Shown: one piece after another, positions 13,960 to 19,882 of the stretch
Layout of the letters: every line of letters begins with the position of its first letter
How positions within the stretch are numbered: position 1 is the stretch's first letter
Source of the DNA: CALHVX01 sp038757945
GTDB taxonomy: Bacteria > Pseudomonadota > Gammaproteobacteria > Pseudomonadales > Azotimanducaceae
Direction of reading: 5' to 3'
Length of the DNA stretch: 19,882 nt
Assembly (NCBI GenBank): GCA_038757945.1
Contig: JBCDGJ010000087.1
Location: 1-19,882, forward strand
The notes under the pieces: generated by a model
Seen by the model: the letters and a program-made list of their open reading frames with translations, nothing else
Databases searched by the model: none
What the model was told of the DNA's origin: nothing
Made by a program: the position numbers and the translations under genes

Positions 13960-13981
13960 TTATTGGTTTATCAATCAATAA
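13960..13981. promoter_or_regulatory. Operator copy D, between the TetR gene and the CoA-transferase operon
   Basis: TTATTGGTT, centre TATC, then AATCAATAA is 20/22 identical to copy A. Its arms are inverted repeats (8 of 9). It sits in the divergent regulator/target region, the classical place for a TetR autoregulatory operator. A start codon upstream of it for the CoA-transferase (TTG 13957) would put the operator inside the coding sequence, which is one reason to prefer GTG 13999. Confidence 0.78.
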
Positions 13982-13998
13982 AAGTTCCGGGGGGAGCA

Positions 13999-15246
13999 GT
14001 GGCGGAAAGACGGGAAGCGACAGCGCGGCCAGCGGTCGGGCAGGGGCCCCTCAAAGGCATCACCGTAGTTGATGCTACGGTTGCGCTGGCGGGTCCTTTC
14101 GGTACCGCCGTGCTGGCTGACCTCGGCGCCAACGTGATCAAAATCGAGGCGCCGGAGGGGGACATGTCCCGGGGTACGCCGCCCTTCACCGAGAACTATG
14201 TGTCCGCCCGCAAAGGGGCAGGGCCGGACGAGATCGACTACGGCGGCTACTTTGCAAGCATCAATCGCAACAAGCGCAGCCTCTGCCTCGACCTGAAGAA
14301 TCCTGCCGAGCGCGACGTGGTGCTCGAGCTCTGTGACCAGGCGGACGTGTTTGTCGAGAACCTGCGCAATGGCGTGATGGACCGGCTGGGTGTTGGCTAC
14401 GAAACCCTGAAGGCGCGCAACCCGAAACTCGTCTACGGCGCGCTGCGCGGGTTCGGTGATGAACGGACGGGCAGAAGCCCATACACCGATCGCCCCGCCT
14501 TCGACATCGTCGCGCAGTCCATGGGTGGGCTGGTGTCCATCACCGGCGAGGAAGGCGGGCTTGGCGTTCCCTGTGGGTCCAGCGTTGGGGACATCTACCC
14601 GGGAACGCTGCTGGCGCTCGGCATTGTATCGGCCGTTGTCCACGCCCAGCGCACGGGGGAAGGCCAGTTCTTTGATGTGGCCATGTATGACAGCATCCTG
14701 CTGCTGGCTGAGACCGTCATCGCAAATTATGGCTTTGCAGGCAACAGCCTGGAGCCTCGTGGTGCGCACCATCCGCTGCTGTGTCCCTTTGGCGTTTTTC
14801 CTGCGGCGGATGGGGGCATCGCCATTGCGGCCCCGCGGCCAAACCAGTGGGAGTTCTTGTGCGAGGTGATCGGCCGTCCGGACCTGGTTGCGGATGACCG
14901 AACGAAGAACACCCTGGTGCGCCGCAAGAACCAACAGCTGGTCGAAGGGGTGATCGCCGAGTGGTCCAGCCTGCGCACGCGAGCGGAGGTGGTTGCTGCG
15001 CTTGCAGGGCAGGTCCCCTGTGGCCCGGTGAATACCGCGGCCGACATCTTCGTGGATCCGCACGTCGCGGTGCGTGAGATGATCACGGAGCTCCCCGTTG
15101 CCGGTGCCGATGGCAATGCGGCTATCGTGGGCTGTCCGCTCAAGTTTACGCAGACGCCGAGCGGTTACTACCGTCCGCCGCCGAAGCTGGACGAACATCG
15201 CAGCGAGATTCTCGCCGAATTTGGCATCAAAGACCCAAGACCCTGA
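13999..15246 (+). CDS. Class III CoA-transferase (CaiB/BaiF family)
   Basis: This 415-residue protein has canonical family III order. GPLKGITVVDATVALAGPFGTAVLADLGANVIKIEAPEGD is at about 16-55. INRNKRSLCLDLKNPAERDVV and VFVENLRNGVMDRLGVGYETLKARNPKLVYGALRGFG follow. RPAFDIVAQSMGGLVSITG carries the catalytic Asp at about 169, which forms the enzyme-acyl anhydride. It moves CoA between carboxylic acids, for example from succinyl-CoA, or may act in CoA-isomer exchange as mesaconyl-CoA C1-C4 transferase does; the acids are unknown. GTG 13999 is chosen because GGGGGGAG precedes it, although the spacing is short, and because the TTG at 13957 would place operator D in the gene. It leads a three-gene operon, with the next gene 13 bases downstream. 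Unlike the double-domain enzyme at 6959, its active site looks intact. Confidence 0.92.
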   Translation: MAERREATARPAVGQGPLKGITVVDATVALAGPFGTAVLADLGANVIKIEAPEGDMSRGTPPFTENYVSARKGAGPDEIDYGGYFASINRNKRSLCLDLKNPAERDVVLELCDQADVFVENLRNGVMDRLGVGYETLKARNPKLVYGALRGFGDERTGRSPYTDRPAFDIVAQSMGGLVSITGEEGGLGVPCGSSVGDIYPGTLLALGIVSAVVHAQRTGEGQFFDVAMYDSILLLAETVIANYGFAGNSLEPRGAHHPLLCPFGVFPAADGGIAIAAPRPNQWEFLCEVIGRPDLVADDRTKNTLVRRKNQQLVEGVIAEWSSLRTRAEVVAALAGQVPCGPVNTAADIFVDPHVAVREMITELPVAGADGNAAIVGCPLKFTQTPSGYYRPPPKLDEHRSEILAEFGIKDPRP

Positions 15247-15259
15247 CGGGAGACAGCGC

Positions 15260-16522
15260 ATGAGTGCAGTTCAACAGCTTGTTACAGCCGCCGCCAACCG
15301 GGGGAACCGGTTGCCGGCCTCGGTGTATCGCGGCAAGGCCTTTGACTGGTCCATTGCTTTCATGGATGCCGAGGGCGGCTCTGTCCTGGTCAACGAGGGC
15401 GGCAGCTACTCAGCCAGGCCTGTAGAGGCCGTAGAATCGCCGATGCTGTCGCTGACAGCCGATGCGGCCAGCTGGGAGCAGCTGGCGAGCGATAAGCCAG
15501 CGCCGGGCTATCAGACGTTGTACACGCTCGCACTCGAGGGTCGCCTTGCCTTTGCCGGCGAGCTGCGGCTGTTTCATCAGCAGATCATGAACCTCGAAAT
15601 GATGCTTGGGTCACTGCCGATGCCGGAGGCCGCGCCCGTGCCGGCACGCCAGGCAGCGGTCGAGCCGATCACCGGCCGCTACGTCAACCTCGTCCATGAT
15701 GGGCAGGCGTATCGGATCTACTTTGAGGAGGCAGGATCCGGCACGCCGCTGATCTGTTTACATACGGCGGGTTCGGATGGGCGACAGTATCGCGGGCTGC
15801 TGAACGACAGCACCGTGACCGAGCACTTTCGGGTCATCGTGTTCGACATGCCCATGCACGGCAAATCCTCGCTGTCCCCGGGCACCTTCGGCGGCCAGTA
15901 TCGGCTCACCACGGACGACTATGTCGCGTTTACGATGGCCTTCGTGGAGGCTCTTGCGCTCGCCAACCCGGTTGTCATGGGTTGCTCGATCGGTGGTCGT
16001 GCGGTGCTCCATCTGGCCCTGCGCCACGGCGATCGCTTTCGGGCTGCAATCGGACTCCAGTCCGCGCTCTATGCGCACACCGAAGGCGATATGACAGGCG
16101 AGTCGGCGTCCGAGCTCTGCCGACCGGACGTCAACTCGCCCGAGGTCAGTGCCGCTGCAGTGGCAGCCATTACCGCGCCGGAGGGCAGCCAACGGGAACG
16201 CTGGGAAACGCTTTGGTACTACATGCAGGGCGGACCGGGCATCTTTCTTGGTGACCTGCACTACTACTTCGTTGATGGTGATCTCAGGAATCACTCACTC
16301 GAAGCCCTTAGGGACGGGGCCTGTCCGCTGTATCTGCTGACCGGCGAGTACGATCGTTCCGCGACGCCCGAGATGACCGCCGAAGTGGCGGAGGCGGTGG
16401 CCGCCGAGCACTTTGAGGTCATGAAGGATCTTGGACACTTTCCGATGTCTGAAAACTATGCACAGTTCCGGCACTATCTGGTGCCGGTGCTGGACAAGAT
16501 CCGGAAGCGGGATCAGGAGTAG
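15260..16522 (+). CDS. Alpha/beta hydrolase with an N-terminal SCP2-like segment
   Basis: This 420-residue protein has two parts. Residues about 25-120 (SIAFMDAEGGSVLVNEGGSY... TLYTLALEGRLAFAGELRLFHQQIMNLEMML) resemble an SCP2/sterol-carrier-type lipid-binding fold; that match is tentative. From about 139 a complete alpha/beta-hydrolase follows, with LICLHTAGSDGRQYR (oxyanion region) and FDMPMHGKSS. It has the nucleophile elbow MGCSIGG (Ser 243), TGEYDRSATPEM (Asp 365) and LGHFPMSENY (His 393). All three triad residues are therefore in place. It probably hydrolyses an ester, thioester or C-C bond of a hydrophobic intermediate held by the N-terminal part. ATG 15260 has GGGAG eight bases upstream; longer frames are rejected. 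It lies between the CoA-transferase and the MmgE/PrpD gene, which starts four bases after its stop. Confidence 0.82.
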   Translation: MSAVQQLVTAAANRGNRLPASVYRGKAFDWSIAFMDAEGGSVLVNEGGSYSARPVEAVESPMLSLTADAASWEQLASDKPAPGYQTLYTLALEGRLAFAGELRLFHQQIMNLEMMLGSLPMPEAAPVPARQAAVEPITGRYVNLVHDGQAYRIYFEEAGSGTPLICLHTAGSDGRQYRGLLNDSTVTEHFRVIVFDMPMHGKSSLSPGTFGGQYRLTTDDYVAFTMAFVEALALANPVVMGCSIGGRAVLHLALRHGDRFRAAIGLQSALYAHTEGDMTGESASELCRPDVNSPEVSAAAVAAITAPEGSQRERWETLWYYMQGGPGIFLGDLHYYFVDGDLRNHSLEALRDGACPLYLLTGEYDRSATPEMTAEVAEAVAAEHFEVMKDLGHFPMSENYAQFRHYLVPVLDKIRKRDQE

Positions 16523-16525
16523 GCG

Positions 16526-17896
16526 ATGGAGACACAGGCCGTGAAATCGGCTGACCTCACGGAGTCAGTTCTGCCACAGGTTGCTGCTGCGCTGTGGGAG
16601 CGCGTGCAGAACATCGAGCTGGCCGCGGTGCCCGAGCGCGTCCGCCGCATCGCCACCCACTGCCTGCTGGATTGGCTGGGATGTGCGCTCGCGGGAAGCC
16701 GCGAGCCGCTGGCAGCTGTGCTGCGCGATGAGCTATCTGCGGCGGATGGCGTGGCCACGCTGCCAGGTAGTCGCAGCCGCGCATCGGTGCTGAGCGCGGC
16801 CCTGATCAACGGATCAGCTGGACATGCGCTCGATTACGATGACACCGGTACCATCGGCCATCCTTCCGCGCCAGTGTGGCCCGCCGTGCTCGCGGTTGCC
16901 GAGGAGCGTGGGCTGACCGGTGCTGAGGTGCTCGAAGCGTTTATCGTGGGCTTCGAGGTAGAGAGTCGGGTTGGTTCCCTGTTCGGTCGCGATCCCTACA
17001 ACAACGGGTGGCACACCACACCCCTGTACGGTGTGTTCGGCAGCATGGCGGCGACCGCGAAGTTGCTGGGTCTGAACGAGCAGCAGTTCGGCAACGCGCT
17101 GGGGCTGGCTGCATCCCAGGCGTGCGGCGTCAAAGCGAATTTCGGCACCATGACCAAACCCTTTCATGCCGGGCACGCCGCTGAGCGCGGCTGTCTGGCA
17201 GCACGGCTCGCTGGGCGCGGCTTCACGGCCAATGCGGCAGCGATCGAAGGTAACCAGGGGTTGCTGCAGGCCATGGGCTCAGGCACTACGCTGCTGGCGA
17301 GGCTGGGTGAGCAGCGGGACCGCTGGTTCCTGCCGGAAGTGCTGTTCAAATACCATGCGGCCTGCTACCTGACGCACTCCACGATCAACAACGTACGCGC
17401 CGTCGCAGGCGACGTTGCCGCCAATGCGGTGGATGCGATCGAGCTTACGGTTAACCCTTCCATCATCGACGTCTGTGGTCTGTATGACCGGCCGCAGACC
17501 GGGCTCGAAGGTAAGTTCAGCCTGACGGGGACTGCGGCCATGGCCGTTCATCGGATCGACACTTCGGCGCCGGACTCGTTCCGTGCGGAGGTCGTCACCG
17601 ATCCGGCATTGCAGGCGACGATGGCGAAGGTCCGCATTCAGCATGACGAGGACCTCACGATTACTCAGGCCCGGCTTAAGCTGCACACCGTCGATGGGGG
17701 CGTGCTGGAAACGGCGAGCGATTCGGGGGTGCCGAACGAGCAGCTCGATACCCAGGAGCAGGCCCTGCTCGGCAAGTTCGCTGCCCTGGCGGGTCCAATC
17801 CTTGGTGAAGCGGCGGTGACCCTGCCGGGCCGATTGCTGAGCGTCGATCAGGAGTCTTCGGTGGCTGAGCTGTTGGCGCTGACGGCCGTTCCGTAG
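16526..17896 (+). CDS. MmgE/PrpD family protein (2-methylcitrate dehydratase / cis-aconitate decarboxylase fold)
   Basis: This 456-residue protein is full length for the family. Signatures are HCLLDWLGCALAGS (45-58) and ALINGSAGHALDYDDTGTIGHPSAPVWPAVLAVAEERGLTGAEVLEAFIVGFEVESRVG (92-150, with Asp103/105/106 in the NG..aHalDyDDt motif). Later come WHTTPLYGVFGSMAATAKLLGL, KPFHAGHAAERGCLAARLAGRGFTA and YHAACYLTHSTINN. Members dehydrate 2-methylcitrate, decarboxylate cis-aconitate to itaconate, or catalyse related steps on other tricarboxylates; many catabolic-cluster members are uncharacterised. AGGAG in the previous gene's last codons lies just before ATG 16526, so translation is coupled. It is the last gene of the operator-D operon. 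Finding it in one apparent regulon with a CitE-type lyase, a MaoC pair and CoA-transferases suggests branched di- or tricarboxylate intermediates. I see no terminator hairpin with a T-run in the 94 bases after it. Confidence 0.92.
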   Translation: METQAVKSADLTESVLPQVAAALWERVQNIELAAVPERVRRIATHCLLDWLGCALAGSREPLAAVLRDELSAADGVATLPGSRSRASVLSAALINGSAGHALDYDDTGTIGHPSAPVWPAVLAVAEERGLTGAEVLEAFIVGFEVESRVGSLFGRDPYNNGWHTTPLYGVFGSMAATAKLLGLNEQQFGNALGLAASQACGVKANFGTMTKPFHAGHAAERGCLAARLAGRGFTANAAAIEGNQGLLQAMGSGTTLLARLGEQRDRWFLPEVLFKYHAACYLTHSTINNVRAVAGDVAANAVDAIELTVNPSIIDVCGLYDRPQTGLEGKFSLTGTAAMAVHRIDTSAPDSFRAEVVTDPALQATMAKVRIQHDEDLTITQARLKLHTVDGGVLETASDSGVPNEQLDTQEQALLGKFAALAGPILGEAAVTLPGRLLSVDQESSVAELLALTAVP

Positions 17897-17990
17897 CCTC
17901 TCGATAGCGCCCCATCCGTCGCGAGCAGGCCGGTTCAGCAGACGCGGGTCAAGCGGTACGGTTTCTCAGGCCGGCGGCCGTGGAGCGCAC

Positions 17991-19514
17991 TCACCCGGCG
18001 TAGCCTCGATAGTTGCTGACGACCTGACAGAAGGTCTCGTCGAGGAGTCTGATCAGGCGTTCGCCGCTGACTTCGGAGTCGATCAGTTCGTTAGCAATGG
18101 GGAGCGCTGCCATGGCGCCGGCGAGCTCCTGCATGAAGGCTTCGTTGAGGTCGGGCCGGCCTTTGTCGTCCAGCCGTCCGATGTCCCCGGCATCGATGTC
18201 CATCGCCTGCGCCAGCAACACGATGCGCAGCGCAAAGTAGTGCGCCCCGTAGCAGATGAGCGCATGGTCCAGGCGTTCGCTGTAGAGCCCGAGCGCCAGG
18301 GCCCGGGTGATCCGCGGCCACTGTGTTCTGCCCGGCAGGTCGGCGAGAAAGGCCTTGGCGCAATAGTCGGCGAGCGCGGTCATGAACTGGTAGCCGAACT
18401 GTTGCGCGCTGGCCGCGTAGCCGCGGGCATACTCCTTGCGAAAGGTGGCGAGCGCGGGTTCGGACCACTCTCCGGTTGCCACCAGCGCCTCGGCCAGCGG
18501 GTCGCTCAGCTGCATGAAGGACAGAAAATAGCTGGTCAGCCTGTTGGCCACCTCGAGCCCGAGAAAGCCGGCGGCCTCGAACTCCAGCTCCTCGAACGGG
18601 AAGGGCGCTTGCGGATCAAGGGCTTTGCGTTGCCGATGCGCAAAGATGACCTCCCGCAGTTTCGGCAGAAACAGGGTCCAGGAGCGCGGGCAGGGGTAGG
18701 GTACGCCATCGCGGGCGCGCTTCGGCATGTGGAAACAGTCGGGATAGCGCTTGAGGAAACCGGCGATGCCGGCATCGCCGGTGTCATCGGGGTACTCGGC
18801 CTGGGTGCGCTCCACCCAGTGGTCCAGCGTGTCTACCACCAGAAAGTTGGCCACCCGGGTAACGATAGCGTTTGAGGTGGCGCTCACGTTGGTGCCGTCG
18901 CTGGTGCCGAGATTGCCGGTGGCGCCGATGAGCGCGCGGCCCAGATCCAGGCCCTGAAAACGATTCTCCGTAAGAATGGAGAGCGCCACGTTCTGGATGT
19001 TCGGTGATGCGTTCGGGAAGTCGTCGAGCAGGAGCACGGCGGCGCCCGCGTGCTTGAGGGCGGCGAGGCGTTTGTTGGCAAGCTTGGTCATGAAGGCCTG
19101 TGCGCCGCCATCGCGGGTGGCAAAGGACTGCACATTGGGAATGCCGCCAAAGTCGACGGCGGACACCTGCCCCGACAGTTCCTGAACGATGAACAGCAGC
19201 TCCTCGCCCGTCGGCACGTAGTCATCGGCCGGGTTCACTACGAGCTCCAAGCTGAGCATTTCGGCGACGCGCTGGGCCGCGACCCGGTAGCTGGTGGTTT
19301 TGCCCTGACCGGGATAACCACGCAGGTAGGTGGGCGTTACCGAGCGGGCCAGAAAAGGCACGCCGCGTAGAGCACGCCAGGCGGCCTCGATCCTCGCGTC
19401 CAGGGTCGGAGTTCTGCCAGCGCTGTGGAAGCGCTGTAGCATATCGAGGACGAGGCGGTCGATAATCTGATCTGTGGTGGCTTCGCGCAGGGCGATGTCG
19501 GGTTTGTCAATCAT
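17991..19514 (-). CDS. MoxR-type AAA+ ATPase
   Basis: This 507-residue protein has a single AAA+ module. Walker A is GYPGQGKTT (66-74), Walker B is AVLLLDDFPNA (159-169), and sensor 1 is ALIGATGNLGT (194-204). An arginine-finger-like stretch SNAIVTRVANFLVVDT follows. A long C-terminal helical part (about 270-507) includes PCPRSWTLFLPKLREVI. MoxR ATPases act as chaperones, often for metal-centre assembly, and are usually encoded next to VWA-domain proteins. The probable partner lies divergently at 19605. I chose ATG 19514 because upstream sequence in this frame is low-complexity and Arg-rich; there is no clear Shine-Dalgarno. A TATACT -10-like element on the minus strand (19567-19572) lies about 50 bases upstream, with no good -35. 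It converges on the PrpD operon and carries none of the shared operators. Confidence 0.82.
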   Translation of the reverse strand: MIDKPDIALREATTDQIIDRLVLDMLQRFHSAGRTPTLDARIEAAWRALRGVPFLARSVTPTYLRGYPGQGKTTSYRVAAQRVAEMLSLELVVNPADDYVPTGEELLFIVQELSGQVSAVDFGGIPNVQSFATRDGGAQAFMTKLANKRLAALKHAGAAVLLLDDFPNASPNIQNVALSILTENRFQGLDLGRALIGATGNLGTSDGTNVSATSNAIVTRVANFLVVDTLDHWVERTQAEYPDDTGDAGIAGFLKRYPDCFHMPKRARDGVPYPCPRSWTLFLPKLREVIFAHRQRKALDPQAPFPFEELEFEAAGFLGLEVANRLTSYFLSFMQLSDPLAEALVATGEWSEPALATFRKEYARGYAASAQQFGYQFMTALADYCAKAFLADLPGRTQWPRITRALALGLYSERLDHALICYGAHYFALRIVLLAQAMDIDAGDIGRLDDKGRPDLNEAFMQELAGAMAALPIANELIDSEVSGERLIRLLDETFCQVVSNYRGYAG

Positions 19515-19604
19515 GGATGGCGTAGTGCGGGATATTGCAGAAACGGCGGCGGTGGCGTTGCAACGGAGTATACGTGACACGGGGTTGATCGAAGGTCGCG
19601 CCCA

Positions 19605-19882
19605 TTGAGCTCGCTTGATCTGTCGCCGGACAGCGGTTTGCGGGCAGCGCCGGACGCCGACCGTACACAGCGTGGTCTGCTCAACAGCAATCAGCACTGG
19701 AACGATACGCTGCAGCGGCTGCGCAGCCACATCATTCAGGGTGACGAGCATGGATTGCCGCGCTACGGCGTGCTCTCGATCCTGGCGCGCCGGGTGCCCT
19801 TCCATCTCTACGACCATTCAGCGCTCGTCAGGCTGTGCCGCACGGCCTTCACGGACGGGATTCACGTGTTCGTGCACACGGC
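19605..19882 (+). CDS. N-terminal part of a probable metallopeptidase/VWA-like protein (DUF2201-type), cut by the window end
   Basis: From TTG 19605 a frame stays open for 92 codons to the window edge. GAAGG lies about nine bases upstream, an in-frame stop occurs at 19575, and no ATG is available in this frame. The visible protein reads NQHWNDTLQRLRSHIIQ, then YGVLSILARRVPFHLYD, then RLCRTAFTDGIHVFVHTA. The pattern of a small 'f--l---l-----d' helix followed by 'TA-TDG--v-v---' is what I recall from the N-terminal domain of predicted metallopeptidases paired with MoxR ATPases (COG3864 / DUF2201). The HExxH-like metal site and the VWA-like domain would lie beyond the window, so this is provisional. 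The 90-base gap to the divergent AAA+ gene probably holds both promoters. Confidence 0.6.
   Translation, partial: MSSLDLSPDSGLRAAPDADRTQRGLLNSNQHWNDTLQRLRSHIIQGDEHGLPRYGVLSILARRVPFHLYDHSALVRLCRTAFTDGIHVFVHT

Noticed and set aside
13957..13998. Earlier TTG start for the CoA-transferase at 13957
   Set aside because: It would encode operator D as protein and has no ribosome site; GTG 13999 has GGGGGGAG just upstream.
13975..15261. 428-codon open frame on the minus strand opposite the class III CoA-transferase
   Set aside because: The + strand has all CoA-transferase motifs and a ribosome site; the antisense frame has none and overlaps operator D.
17897..17990. GC-rich self-complementary stretch (GGCC-GGC-GGCC) after the PrpD gene as a terminator
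   Set aside because: The stem is only about 4 bp and no T-run follows on either strand.

Overview
The window looks like part of a catabolic gene cluster from a high-GC environmental proteobacterium. A gammaproteobacterium is my guess; the sequence alone cannot fix the taxon. It has tightly packed genes with good Shine-Dalgarno sequences, sigma-70-like promoters, and genes for acyl-CoA chemistry. I see no rRNA, tRNA, CRISPR array or insertion sequence.

Layout. 1-1078 (+): the 3' end of a short-chain dehydrogenase, then a luciferase-like flavin oxidoreductase closed by a hairpin terminator. 1247-4501 (-): an operon of an MFS transporter, a short frameshifted luciferase-like remnant and an acyl-CoA synthetase. 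4834-5895 (+): a lone aminoglycoside-phosphotransferase-like kinase. 6000-11082 (+): a probable operon of a nitronate monooxygenase-type flavoenzyme, a double-domain class III CoA-transferase, two overlapping MaoC hotdog proteins and a CitE/malyl-CoA-lyase-type enzyme. 11113-11913 (-): an alpha/beta hydrolase, divergent from an acyl-CoA dehydrogenase (12020-13207, +). 13224-13907 (-): a TetR regulator, divergent from an operon (13999-17896, +) of a class III CoA-transferase, a hydrolase with an SCP2-like N-terminus and an MmgE/PrpD protein. 17991-19882: a MoxR-type AAA+ ATPase divergent from the start of a probable metallopeptidase/VWA-like gene. This last pair looks unrelated to the catabolic genes.

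How it fits together. Four copies of one imperfect palindrome (TTATTGGTT-N4-AATCAATAA) lie at 4678, 5968, 11951 and 13960. Each sits in a promoter region, and together they cover every transcription unit from 1247 to 17896. One copy lies between the TetR gene and its divergent neighbour, so the simplest reading is one TetR-controlled regulon. Its enzymes would activate an acid with CoA (ligase, two CoA-transferases), oxidise it (acyl-CoA dehydrogenase, flavoenzymes), hydrate it (MaoC pair, MmgE/PrpD), cleave a C-C bond (CitE-like lyase) and hydrolyse esters or C-C bonds (two hydrolases). Import (MFS) and a possible phosphorylation step (APH-like kinase) complete it. The lyase, MaoC, CoA-transferase and PrpD set resembles mesaconate, itaconate or methylmalyl-CoA metabolism, but the substrate cannot be read from the sequence.

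Two enzymes depart from their families. The double CoA-transferase lacks the catalytic Asp in both halves. The two MaoC proteins differ at the hydratase Asp/His dyad: the first lacks both residues and the second keeps only the His.
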